This document shows, piece after piece, positions 36,590 through 45,690 of a DNA stretch of 64,000 nt. The notes beneath the pieces are model-generated. The model was given only the letters and a program-made list of their open reading frames with translations. It searched no databases and was not told the DNA's origin. Position 1 is the first letter of the stretch. Every line of letters begins with the position of its first letter. Origin of the DNA: Candidatus Heimdallarchaeota archaeon LC_3 (GTDB lineage Archaea > Asgardarchaeota > Heimdallarchaeia > Hodarchaeales > LC-3); the NCBI GenBank assembly GCA_001940645.1, contig MDVS01000010.1:1-64000 (forward strand), read 5' to 3'. Position numbers and translations under genes: made by a program.

Positions 36590-37999
36590 TTATGCTGTTA
36601 CATTAATTTCAAGTTTTTTTCTTTCCGCTATCAAATTCACTTTAATTTTTTTTGTCAAAGCTGTGGCTTCTTTAATAAGATATTCTGTTGATATTCCAGC
36701 CCAACCAATACCTGAAATATACAATCCATTATTCAAATCTTCAAGTTCATTTTTATAATCAATAATATCTTGATGGCCTTTTTCCAATTGTGGTATCCCA
36801 TTATTTCGTGCGATATGAATAAGTTCTGGTTTTTCAGAGCAATTTAATAACTCTTTCACGTCTTTTAATACTCCTTCGACTAGCGATGATTCATCTAAGG
36901 ATGCTCGATCAGGTTGTCTAACTCCCCCTACGAAACATCTAAGTAAAACTTTTCCTGGAGGAGCTAGTGAAGGGAAAAATGAAGAAACAAATAGAATTCC
37001 TAAACAGAATCTCTTTTCTGTGGATGGTGATAAGAATCCATATCCTTTAAGCGGTGTCTTAAAATCTTTTTCATCAAAACCTAATGAAACAACATTTACA
37101 GTGGATTCTTGAATTGTTCTCAGGTTATTTATTGGTAAATCTAGTGAAGAAATATCAACATTTTGCAAATAATTTGGAGAAATTGTTAGAATTATTGTTT
37201 CAGCTTCAAAAGTTTTGTCTTGTGAACTTATGACATAATAATCTTCTTTTTTTGTAATTTTTGTGACTTTATTGTTTATTTCAATTGGTAAATCTTTAGT
37301 TAAATGCAGAATAATGTCTTCGAATCCATTTTCTGCACTGGATAAAAATGGTTTCTTCTTCTGCTTTTCAATAGTTTTAAGAGATTTTTTTTTCATTTTT
37401 CTTTTCATTCTCATATAATTCAAACCTCCTTTAACTATAGAACCATTTTCTAATTCTAATTTCTTAAAAAAAGGAAATGCATGATTTACACTTATTTTTT
37501 CATGATTACCTCCATAAACTCCTGAGGCAAAGGCATTAATTAAAGGGGACATTCCTTTCCCAAATCTGCGACTAAAAAATTCTTCTAGACTTTCTTCAGA
37601 TGGATTTTTTCCTATAAAGGGTTCTTTAAGAAATCGAATTTTGCTTCTAAATGAAATTAGACCAAATGGTTTTAGAAAACTAAATAATCCAGAAGGTAGA
37701 GCTTTTATTTTATTTTTATGTACTAAATATCTTTTGTTAACATTTTTTGTTGCTCCAATACATAGGGAGCTTAAACCAATGTCACGTATATAATCTTGAA
37801 CAACTTTAGATGAGGAATGGAGTCCTTGTGGTCCCCAATCTATATGATACCCATTTTTTTCTGTTGTTTGAATTAAACCGCCTACTCTCGATGAACCTTC
37901 AATAATAACTATGTCTTCCTGTGGAATACCAGATTTTTTTAGTAATTTTCCTATTGAAAGTCCAGAAAATCCTGCTCCGATTATTGCAACTTTTTTCAT
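36590..37999 (-). CDS. hemG: Protoporphyrinogen oxidase, HemY/PPOX type
   Basis: A 469-residue flavoprotein amine-oxidase family member. The FAD dinucleotide motif is VAIIGAGFSGLSIG (residues 4-17), followed by VIIEGSSRVGGLIQTTEKNGY and HIDWGPQGLHSS, typical of protoporphyrinogen oxidase. The closing FAD contact is LYISGIGWAGISTEYLIKEA. It would oxidise protoporphyrinogen IX to protoporphyrin IX. HemY-type enzymes normally use oxygen, while the preceding step here (HemN) is oxygen-independent. Since a HemN is present and no coproheme decarboxylase is in the operon, the classical rather than the coproporphyrin-dependent route is favoured. It is the last gene of the eight-gene heme operon, 11 bases after hemN. 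Confidence 0.85.
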   Translation of the reverse strand: MKKVAIIGAGFSGLSIGKLLKKSGIPQEDIVIIEGSSRVGGLIQTTEKNGYHIDWGPQGLHSSSKVVQDYIRDIGLSSLCIGATKNVNKRYLVHKNKIKALPSGLFSFLKPFGLISFRSKIRFLKEPFIGKNPSEESLEEFFSRRFGKGMSPLINAFASGVYGGNHEKISVNHAFPFFKKLELENGSIVKGGLNYMRMKRKMKKKSLKTIEKQKKKPFLSSAENGFEDIILHLTKDLPIEINNKVTKITKKEDYYVISSQDKTFEAETIILTISPNYLQNVDISSLDLPINNLRTIQESTVNVVSLGFDEKDFKTPLKGYGFLSPSTEKRFCLGILFVSSFFPSLAPPGKVLLRCFVGGVRQPDRASLDESSLVEGVLKDVKELLNCSEKPELIHIARNNGIPQLEKGHQDIIDYKNELEDLNNGLYISGIGWAGISTEYLIKEATALTKKIKVNLIAERKKLEINVTA

Positions 38000-38010
38000 A
38001 TAATCTCTTC

Positions 38011-39399
38011 CTATATAGCCTTTGAATAAATTTCTTTTAATCCTTTCTTTTTTAAATATTGGTCAAATGATGAAGCAACATTTCTTGCAAAGATTTTTCC
38101 TAGTTTTGTTGCTACCCATTCCTTTTTTTCATATCGAATTAATTCTAAATCTTTGAAAAAGTTTAAATTTTCATTAAAATCTTTTAAAAGATCAGAGATA
38201 TTAAAATTCGAAAATTTTTCTAGTAAATGATCCGGATTGTACGAATTTTGGCACATCCAATTCATTATTACTTCTTTACAAATAATATCATTAGTAGATA
38301 ATGCCATTCCTCTTTCTGTAGCTAACCCATCTTTATCGATTTTCGAATAGTAGTCTTTCAGAGATTTACTATTTTGAGCATAGCTTCCAGCTACATCACT
38401 AATTGAAGAATATCCAAATCCTATTAGATCGGTTCCAGCTTGAGTTGTATATCCCATAAAATTTCTTCTAAGAGTGTTGTTCTTGTATGCTATCCACAAT
38501 TCATCATCCAGTAAGCTGAAATGATCAAATCCAATTTGATTGTAACCATTACAAAGTAATTCGCTTCTTGCTTTTAAAAATAGTGAAAATTTCTCCTTCC
38601 CTTTTAAAATAATTTCATCAGGAAAAATCGATTGATGTTTAATTTGTTTTGGTAAATGTGCATAACTATATATTGCTAATCTATCTGGTTTAATATCTAA
38701 AATTATCCTAATTGTTTCTGAAAAACCATCCATAGTTTGAAAAGGGAGTCCATAGATTAAATCAATATTAATTTTCATTTTTCCTTTGGTTCGTGCATAA
38801 TCGATGAGGTCTCTAGTTTCCTCAACAGTTTGAAATCTATTTACCTTCATTTGAACTTGTTCATCAAAATCTTGAACACCAATAGATAATCGATTGAATC
38901 CAGCATCAGTTAATACGTCGATGTGATCAAAATGAGTAAACGATGGGTGAGCTTCTATAGATAATTCAGCATTATCTAAAATGTTGAATTGACTATATAT
39001 TTGATCTAACAAATATCTCAATTGTCCTGGATATAAATGAGTTGGTGTTCCTCCTCCAAAATGAAGTTGAGAAACATTCTTTCTTTTATCTAAATATTTT
39101 GAAACAATTTTAATTTCTTTAATCAAATACTTCAAGTATTCTTCAGAATGCTCAGGATTGTTCGAAATTTTTACATTACATCCACAAAAAAAGCATCTTC
39201 GTGAACAAAAAGGAATATGTATGTACAAGCTAAGTGGATCTGATGATTTACTTGCTTTTTCCAGAAATTCTTTGTGTTCCAGATTCCCATGGGTAGGTGA
39301 CCAGTACGGAACCATGGGATAACTTGTGTATCTAGGAATGGGAACATTAAATTTCTCAATTAATTCGATTGATAATTCATTATGATCCATTTTTTTCAC
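38011..39399 (-). CDS. hemN: Oxygen-independent coproporphyrinogen III dehydrogenase HemN
   Basis: A 462-residue radical-SAM enzyme. The iron-sulfur motif is HIPFCSRRCFFCGC with Cys65, Cys69, Cys72 and the extra Cys74 that separates true HemN from HemW. The N-terminal RYTSYPMVPYW matches the HemN lead segment, and GGGTPTHL and YGLPFQT are SAM-contact regions. It converts coproporphyrinogen III to protoporphyrinogen IX by decarboxylation of two propionates without oxygen. Its start follows the hemE stop by two bases, so translation is tightly coupled. The downstream hemG begins 11 bases after it. Confidence 0.92.
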   Translation of the reverse strand: MKKMDHNELSIELIEKFNVPIPRYTSYPMVPYWSPTHGNLEHKEFLEKASKSSDPLSLYIHIPFCSRRCFFCGCNVKISNNPEHSEEYLKYLIKEIKIVSKYLDKRKNVSQLHFGGGTPTHLYPGQLRYLLDQIYSQFNILDNAELSIEAHPSFTHFDHIDVLTDAGFNRLSIGVQDFDEQVQMKVNRFQTVEETRDLIDYARTKGKMKINIDLIYGLPFQTMDGFSETIRIILDIKPDRLAIYSYAHLPKQIKHQSIFPDEIILKGKEKFSLFLKARSELLCNGYNQIGFDHFSLLDDELWIAYKNNTLRRNFMGYTTQAGTDLIGFGYSSISDVAGSYAQNSKSLKDYYSKIDKDGLATERGMALSTNDIICKEVIMNWMCQNSYNPDHLLEKFSNFNISDLLKDFNENLNFFKDLELIRYEKKEWVATKLGKIFARNVASSFDQYLKKKGLKEIYSKAI

Positions 39400-39401
39400 C
39401 T

Positions 39402-40451
39402 TTAATTATAAGAATACGATCGTACGGTATTTATCATAGCCTGAACATTTTCTAATGGTGATGATTTATCAATACCTTTACCTAAATTGAAAATATATCC
39501 GTTTTTTTCTTCAATTTGAATTAATATTTTATCGACTTCTCTTTCTACTACTTTAGGAGAGGATAGTAATGTTGCTGGATCTAAATTTCCCTGAATAGCT
39601 ATATCATCTGGAATCATTTTTGATGCTGTTTTCAAATCTAATGAAGTATCAATACTAAGTGCAGTAGCACCATTAGAAACAAAACTATTTAATAAGTGTC
39701 CAGCACCTCTTGCAAAATGTATACTTGGAACTGAGCTAAGTAGATCGGATTGGAGAACCTCAGTGGTATAAGGAAGAACCCATTGATTATAATCATGTTG
39801 AGATAAATGTCCAGCCCATGTGTCAAATAACTGGATTACGTCTACCCCTGCATTAATTTGAACCTGAAGTTGAGTAACTACAGTTTTAACCAAAAATTTC
39901 ATTAAATAATGAAAGGAATCTGGATATGTCAATGCAAATGCTTTAGTTACTAAAGCATCACGAGTTGATTTTCCTTCAATTAAATAAGAAGCAAGAGTAA
40001 ATGGAGCTCCAGAAAATCCAATTAAAGCTTTCCCATTTAGATCCTTCTTAACTAAATTGATGCTTTCTTCAAGATATGGATAATCTCTTTTTGGATCTGG
40101 TAAAGTCAGGTTTTTAATATCTTCGGGTTTTCTAATTGGTTCTTCTATTTCTGGGCCTATTCCAGGTTTTATTGAAAGACCAAGGTTCATTGAATAAATT
40201 GGAACTAATATATCTGAAAAAATTATTGCTGCATCTAAATCAAATCTATTAATGGGTTGAACTGTAATTTCTTTTGCTATTTCTGGAGTTTGACACATTT
40301 CTTCAAAGGTTTTTCCTTTTCTTAACTCTAAATATTCAGGTAAATACCGACCAGCTTGTCGCATGAACCAAATTGGGATTTTATCTGCTCGATTACAGTT
40401 TAAAGCGTTTAAAATCAGATCTTTTCCATTCATTTTTCTAAAGTCCATCAA
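39402..40451 (-). CDS. hemE: Uroporphyrinogen decarboxylase HemE
   Basis: A 349-residue enzyme with the family signature IPIWFMRQAGRYLPEY (residues 25-40). The catalytic aspartate region is IIFSDILVP (Asp80), followed by FSGAPFTLASYLIEG and DTWAGHLS. It converts uroporphyrinogen III to coproporphyrinogen III. HemE is the branch enzyme that commits flow to the protoporphyrin route and is absent from archaea that use the siroheme route. The start overlaps the end of hemL by 14 bases. Confidence 0.95.
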   Translation of the reverse strand: MMDFRKMNGKDLILNALNCNRADKIPIWFMRQAGRYLPEYLELRKGKTFEEMCQTPEIAKEITVQPINRFDLDAAIIFSDILVPIYSMNLGLSIKPGIGPEIEEPIRKPEDIKNLTLPDPKRDYPYLEESINLVKKDLNGKALIGFSGAPFTLASYLIEGKSTRDALVTKAFALTYPDSFHYLMKFLVKTVVTQLQVQINAGVDVIQLFDTWAGHLSQHDYNQWVLPYTTEVLQSDLLSSVPSIHFARGAGHLLNSFVSNGATALSIDTSLDLKTASKMIPDDIAIQGNLDPATLLSSPKVVEREVDKILIQIEEKNGYIFNLGKGIDKSSPLENVQAMINTVRSYSYN

Positions 40452-41718
40452 TTATGCTTTTTATTTTACTTAATGTAACATCTAAAGTGGTCGAATCATG
40501 ACTTGAAGACAAAAACCACACTTCATAAGCACTTGGAGGTAAATATAGTCCTTTGTCCATGGATTTCTTATGAAATTTTGAATAATAATTAATAGCTGAA
40601 TTTGAAATTTCTGATGAAGAATTAGGAATATTTTCTTGTTGTACTACCCAAAATAATGATGCAATTGCGGGTATGTTAACCGGTATTCCCTGCTCATCAA
40701 AAATGCGTTTCAAATTCTTAGCAAAGTTTAGAGTTTTTGATTCTAGATCAGAATAAAAACTACTAGTCGATTGGATAATATCAAGCATAGTATTCCCTGC
40801 TACTACTGCTAATGGATTACCACTTAATGTACCAGCTTGGTACATTGATCCCAATGGAGATATTAGGTCCATAAGTTCAATTTTTCCACAATACGCGCCA
40901 ATAGGTAATCCTCCTCCAATTATCTTTCCTAGAGTAATAATATCAGGTTTCAGATTATAATAACCTGTGGCACCCTCAAAACCGATCCTAAATCCAGTTA
41001 TGACCTCGTCAAGAATTAATAAAGCACCATATTGATGAGCAATAGACTCAATTGATTTCATAAACTCTTTAGTTTGTATTAATAATCCATTATTAGCAGG
41101 AATACCCTCAATTATAACAGCAGCGATATAATTTTCAAATTCTTGCATAATAGATCTAAATCTTGAAATATCACCCAGTGGTAAAACGATAGTGTGCTTA
41201 CTAATTGATTCAGGAACTCCATCACTATCAATAATTCCAAAAGTTGCTAGTCCACTTCCTGCTTTTACTAATAGTGCGTCCGTGTGGCCATGGTAGCATC
41301 CATCAAATTTTATAATAATATCCCGCTTTGTTGCTGTCCTAGCCAAACGGATTGCAGACATGACTGCTTCTGTACCACTGTTTACAAACCGAACCCAATC
41401 AGCAGATGGATGATTCTGAACAATTCTTTCCGCTAAAATAATTTCTTGTTGATTAGTTGCTCCAAAACTGGTTCCATTCTCTACAGTTTTTTGAATAGCT
41501 TTAACTATTTTGGGGTGAGCATGTCCTGCGATCAACGGTCCAAAGGACATACAATAATCTATGAATTCATTGCCATCAATGTCATAAATTTTAGCTCCTG
41601 AAGCTTTTTTAATAATTTTTGGAAAACCACCAACAGCTTTAAATGCTCTAACAGGCGAACTAACTCCACCAGGCATTACTTTTTTAGCTCTATCGAGTAA
41701 ATCCATATTTGAACTCAT
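40438..41718 (-). CDS. hemL: Glutamate-1-semialdehyde 2,1-aminomutase HemL
   Basis: A 426-residue PLP enzyme. The N-terminal MPGGVSSPVRAFKAVGG is the HemL signature. The PLP-binding Lys265 is in ITLGKIIGGGLPIGAYCG, and the cofactor aspartate region is LILDEVITGFR. It converts glutamate-1-semialdehyde to 5-aminolevulinate. The end overlaps hemE by 14 bases and the start overlaps the hemB stop by 4. Confidence 0.96.
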   Translation of the reverse strand: MSSNMDLLDRAKKVMPGGVSSPVRAFKAVGGFPKIIKKASGAKIYDIDGNEFIDYCMSFGPLIAGHAHPKIVKAIQKTVENGTSFGATNQQEIILAERIVQNHPSADWVRFVNSGTEAVMSAIRLARTATKRDIIIKFDGCYHGHTDALLVKAGSGLATFGIIDSDGVPESISKHTIVLPLGDISRFRSIMQEFENYIAAVIIEGIPANNGLLIQTKEFMKSIESIAHQYGALLILDEVITGFRIGFEGATGYYNLKPDIITLGKIIGGGLPIGAYCGKIELMDLISPLGSMYQAGTLSGNPLAVVAGNTMLDIIQSTSSFYSDLESKTLNFAKNLKRIFDEQGIPVNIPAIASLFWVVQQENIPNSSSEISNSAINYYSKFHKKSMDKGLYLPPSAYEVWFLSSSHDSTTLDVTLSKIKSIIDGL

Positions 41719-42695
41719 TTTAATACTCCACTCTCAACTAGATCAATTGTATGGTAAGATATTATCAGATCTGCTCCAGCTCTAAGAATTGCGGTAAGAT
41801 TCTCCATTGCTACAAGTTTTTCATCAATTAACCCTGCTTTTCCTGCTATTTTAACCATTGAATACTCACCACTAACATTATATGCGACTATTGGAAGTTT
41901 TGTTAATTGTCTTACTTGTAATATAATATCAAGATAAGCTAAAGCAGGCTTTATCATAATTAAATCTGCTCCTTCCTCTTCATCCAAAGTAACTTCTCTT
42001 AAAGCTAATCTGGCATTATTTGGTGAAAGCTGATAGGTTTTTCGATCTCCAAACTTTGGAGAGCTGTCCACTGCTTCTCGAAAAGGGCCATAATAGGAAC
42101 TAGCAAATTTCACTGAATAGCTTAGTATAGGAATATTTTGGAATCCGTGTTCATCTAGTTTTTCTCTAATAGCTTGAATCCTACCATCCATCATATCGCT
42201 TGGTGCTACCATATCACATCCTGCTGTTGCATAAGTAAGAGCTGCTTCAGATATGGTCTCTACTGATTCATCATTTGAAATTATCCCTGATTCATTAGGG
42301 ACTCCGCAGTGTCCATGAGTTGTATAAGGACAAAGGCATACATCAGCTATCACGTAAATAGTATTTCCAAATTCGTTTTTAATTTTTTGAATAGCCTCAG
42401 GGATTATACCATCTTTAAGAGTAGCTCCAATTCCTTCCTGATCTTTCTGATCTGGATTGCCAAATAAAAGAATTTTATTAATTCCTAGTTGGATATAATT
42501 TTGAATTTGTTTTATGGCCTCATCGATTGAATAATGAAATATTCCAGGCATTGCAGAAATTTCTTTCTTAATTTTTTCACCAGTGGTTAAAAAAATCGGC
42601 ATAATTAATTTTTCTTTATTTAGATTGACTTCTGAAGTTGCTTCTCTAAGAATTGCTGAATTTCGTAACCTTCTAGGTCTTTTAGTTAATTTCAA
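41715..42695 (-). CDS. hemB: Porphobilinogen synthase HemB
   Basis: A 326-residue 5-aminolevulinate dehydratase. The catalytic zinc site is ADVCLCPYTTHGHCG with Cys120, Cys122 and Cys130, which places it in the zinc-dependent group rather than the magnesium-only group. The Schiff-base lysines are Lys195 (SYSVKFASSYYGPF) and Lys249 (MIKPALAYLD). It condenses two 5-aminolevulinates to porphobilinogen. Both neighbours overlap by 4 bases. Confidence 0.96.
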   Translation of the reverse strand: MKLTKRPRRLRNSAILREATSEVNLNKEKLIMPIFLTTGEKIKKEISAMPGIFHYSIDEAIKQIQNYIQLGINKILLFGNPDQKDQEGIGATLKDGIIPEAIQKIKNEFGNTIYVIADVCLCPYTTHGHCGVPNESGIISNDESVETISEAALTYATAGCDMVAPSDMMDGRIQAIREKLDEHGFQNIPILSYSVKFASSYYGPFREAVDSSPKFGDRKTYQLSPNNARLALREVTLDEEEGADLIMIKPALAYLDIILQVRQLTKLPIVAYNVSGEYSMVKIAGKAGLIDEKLVAMENLTAILRAGADLIISYHTIDLVESGVLK

Positions 42696-44332
42696 GTTAT
42701 AACCTCCAATATTCCATTCAATGATCGCTGGGTAGCAGTTTTTGGATTAGAAATTCCAGAATCTGTTAACGTTTTAGCAGTTGTAGGACCTATAGCAACC
42801 CAATTTTTACTTGAAACATTTGAAAATTTATCAAAAAATGTTTTAACGTGATTTGAACTAAAAAATATTGTATAATCATATTCTTCTTTGAGAGTTATTC
42901 CATCAAAAGAATTAATTGGTATTGCTTCATAGACGGGAATAGAAAAAAATTCATTTTCAATTTTAGTTAATTCTGATGTTAAATCTTTTATTAGATTTTT
43001 TGCTCCTAAAATGAGAAGTGATTGCTCTTTCTTAACTATTTTTTTCATATCTGAAATCAATGACTTAGCTGTTCCTTCTTTTGAAATTATATGAACAGAA
43101 AGTCCTTTCGATTGAAGAATTCGTGCCGTATTTCCACCAATAGTAGCTACTTGAACATTTTTTTTAGGAAATATCTTTTGGAAAGATATTAACGCAGGAA
43201 TCGCCCTTTTTGAAGATATTATGATCCAATCAGCTTTTTCCCATTCAGATTTATGATTTTTTATAAACTCCTTTGACCATATTTCAGAGTAATCAAAGAA
43301 ATTAAGAGACTGAACGTTAGCTCCCATCGTCATTATTGGAAAAGAGTATGAATCAGTAGTGGTTTTTGAACCAACTAAAAGAATTGACTTCTTATCTAAA
43401 TTTTTATCTGGAATACTAATGTAATTAATATTATTAAGGATTTTTTCTTTAATACTCTTAAAATCAACTGTTTCAAGAAATATTCTAGTAAGATTAGGCT
43501 GTTTGTGTAATTTCCAATCAGAATGAGCTATACTTAAAGATACTTTCCACATTCCCTCACTTTTTATAATTGTAACACCTAAAGGTAGTTGACAACCTCC
43601 ACCAAGTGAAGCTAATATCTCTCTTTCGAGATTTACGGCCTTTTCTGTCAAAGGATCATTTAATGTACTTACAATATCTAAAAGTGCATGATCTTCTTCC
43701 ATTTGTAGGCATATTGCTCCTTGAGCTGGTGATGTTGGGTATTTTTCTAATGGTAAAGGAATTTTAATAATGTTTTCTGGTATTTCAATTTGAATTCGCT
43801 CAAAAACAGCTTCCGCCATTATTATTCCATCATAAATTCCTGATAATAGTTTTTTAATACGTGTATTAACATTTCCTCTTATATCAGGAGTTGTTACATT
43901 TGGAAATTCATTCAATAGCTGAGATCTTCTTCGCTCTGAACCTGTTGCTATTCTTGATCCATTTGTAATTTTCCAACTACCGTTTTCATCATATCTTAAA
44001 CTTTCTTTGTAGATGATTAATAAATCTTTGGGACTATTGCGAGGTAATACTGCACAAATACGCAATTTGTTAGAATTCACAGTTGGTAAATCTTTAAAAC
44101 TATGAACAGCTATGTCAATTTCTTTTTTTAATAGTGCTTGCTCAATTGTACTAGTAAAAGAACCTTCTTTAGTAATATCACTGATTTTTGAGACTAAGTC
44201 AATATCTCCTAAAGATTTTAATGGTTTAAAAGATACTTTTAAATTTAATTTCTTTTCTATCAAGTTAATAACTATGTTTACCTGACTTTTTGAGAGTACA
44301 CTTCCTCTAGCACCAATAACAGGTGTTTTCAC
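42692..44332 (-). CDS. hemCD: Fused hydroxymethylbilane synthase-uroporphyrinogen III synthase (HemC-HemD)
   Basis: A 546-residue fusion. Residues 1 to about 300 are HemC: IGARGSVLSKSQ, the catalytic Asp81 in FKDLPT, TGSERRRSQLL, and Cys247 in LGGGCQLPLG, which carries the dipyrromethane cofactor. Residues about 315-546 are HemD, a two-domain uroporphyrinogen III synthase with SKRAIPALISFQ, ATIGGNTARILQSKG, YDYTIFFSSNHVKTFF and WVAIGPTTAKTLTDSG. The protein links porphobilinogen polymerisation to ring closure. There is no stop or restart between the halves. HemC-HemD fusions are known in some bacteria. The chain overlaps both neighbours by 4 bases. Confidence 0.93.
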   Translation of the reverse strand: MKTPVIGARGSVLSKSQVNIVINLIEKKLNLKVSFKPLKSLGDIDLVSKISDITKEGSFTSTIEQALLKKEIDIAVHSFKDLPTVNSNKLRICAVLPRNSPKDLLIIYKESLRYDENGSWKITNGSRIATGSERRRSQLLNEFPNVTTPDIRGNVNTRIKKLLSGIYDGIIMAEAVFERIQIEIPENIIKIPLPLEKYPTSPAQGAICLQMEEDHALLDIVSTLNDPLTEKAVNLEREILASLGGGCQLPLGVTIIKSEGMWKVSLSIAHSDWKLHKQPNLTRIFLETVDFKSIKEKILNNINYISIPDKNLDKKSILLVGSKTTTDSYSFPIMTMGANVQSLNFFDYSEIWSKEFIKNHKSEWEKADWIIISSKRAIPALISFQKIFPKKNVQVATIGGNTARILQSKGLSVHIISKEGTAKSLISDMKKIVKKEQSLLILGAKNLIKDLTSELTKIENEFFSIPVYEAIPINSFDGITLKEEYDYTIFFSSNHVKTFFDKFSNVSSKNWVAIGPTTAKTLTDSGISNPKTATQRSLNGILEVIT

Positions 44333-45690
44333 TCTTCAAATCCTCCTAGATTTATCATATTTAGTTGATGTGGAGATTTTCCTTCCCATTTGAACGATTG
44401 GTCACCAATTTCTAATTCTGAATCATTCTTGATTTCTGATTTTGAATCTTGTTTAGAAATAAACATCTTTTCCAAAAACTCTTGAGAAATAAACATTACT
44501 TCCCCGATAGTGCGTTTAAACCACTTCTTGAATTCCAAAGTCTCGGTAAAGTCCATCTTTAGTTCTTCGATTCTTTGATTACTTGATGTTTGGATTTTTT
44601 CTCTTAATTCTTTAATTAGTGGGAATAAAATCTTTTTGTTCATTCTTATTTCGATTTTCTGTGTTTCTTTACTGATGATTTTTTGAACAAGGGGTAATCT
44701 CTTTTCTCTATCTTGATAATTTTGGTTTGAATAATTAACCATATTATTCATTTGAAAAAGATGAATGTGATCTAAATCATTTATAGAATTGTAGCAATTA
44801 CTTGGAATACCTAAATCTAAAATAAGAATTTTTCTTTCTATGGATATTCTTAAATTAGATAGAAATTCCTTAGATATAAAAGGTTCTTTGGTTTGCGAGC
44901 AAAATACTATTATTTGGGATTTGAATATTTCATCAATGTTCTCAGAAAAAATTCCTATTGGAAAACCTATTAAAGATTGTCCTTCAGAGCTCAGATTACG
45001 ATTACGGGAATAAACTCCAATGTTAAAGTTAGATAAATCTTTAAAATATCCTAATACAGATCTACCCATTTCTCCTGTACCAATTATGGAAATTGTAGGT
45101 TTTTCATTGTTATTGAATTTAGAAATCCATTTGTTAATATAAGAATTTACATTTGAAATAACTGACACTTTTCCTTTTGGTAATTCAGCTAAATGAAAAA
45201 CCCTTTTAGCTGTTCGAATTACATATTGGAGGATTTCTTCCAAAGAATTTTTAATCATTCCGATTTCTTTCTGCTTCTTAAAAGCTTCTTTGAATTGTCC
45301 TAATATCTGAGTTTCACCTAATACAGATGAATCCACTGAACTAGAAACTAAACACAAATGATTAAATGCATTTTTTCCTCTATAAATAACTGGTAATGTA
45401 TTAATTGGAACAATGTTCTCTTTTGTAATATAATTTATAATCTTATAAGTCTGACATTCTTGATTTGGTTGTTTTTCATTTGTAATGTAAGTGCTATAAT
45501 TAAAATATACAAATAGTATACGTTCGCATGTTTTTAGGATGAAAAGAGACTTTAAAACGCCATTATTAGTTTGGAACTCTTCTGGATTCAAAGTGTTTTT
45601 CGAAATATTTTCAAATTCTTCTTGTGATAAATCCCTTAATTTCCAAGTTACAGCCATTAATCCATCTAAATAATTCAAATTCAAATTCAA
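44329..45690 (-). CDS. hemA: Glutamyl-tRNA reductase HemA
   Basis: A 453-residue enzyme. The nucleophilic Cys55 is in ILKTCERILFVYF and the substrate helix is SSVDSSVLGETQILGQFKEAF. The NADPH domain follows with SIIGTGEMGRSVLGYF and VYSRNRNL, then a long dimerisation helix. It reduces glutamyl-tRNA to glutamate-1-semialdehyde, the first committed step. The C-terminus carries about 35 polar residues beyond the usual end. The start at 45690 is supported by the 4-base ATGA overlap with the hemH stop. A second Met at residue 12 is possible. Confidence 0.94.
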   Translation of the reverse strand: MNLNLNYLDGLMAVTWKLRDLSQEEFENISKNTLNPEEFQTNNGVLKSLFILKTCERILFVYFNYSTYITNEKQPNQECQTYKIINYITKENIVPINTLPVIYRGKNAFNHLCLVSSSVDSSVLGETQILGQFKEAFKKQKEIGMIKNSLEEILQYVIRTAKRVFHLAELPKGKVSVISNVNSYINKWISKFNNNEKPTISIIGTGEMGRSVLGYFKDLSNFNIGVYSRNRNLSSEGQSLIGFPIGIFSENIDEIFKSQIIVFCSQTKEPFISKEFLSNLRISIERKILILDLGIPSNCYNSINDLDHIHLFQMNNMVNYSNQNYQDREKRLPLVQKIISKETQKIEIRMNKKILFPLIKELREKIQTSSNQRIEELKMDFTETLEFKKWFKRTIGEVMFISQEFLEKMFISKQDSKSEIKNDSELEIGDQSFKWEGKSPHQLNMINLGGFEE

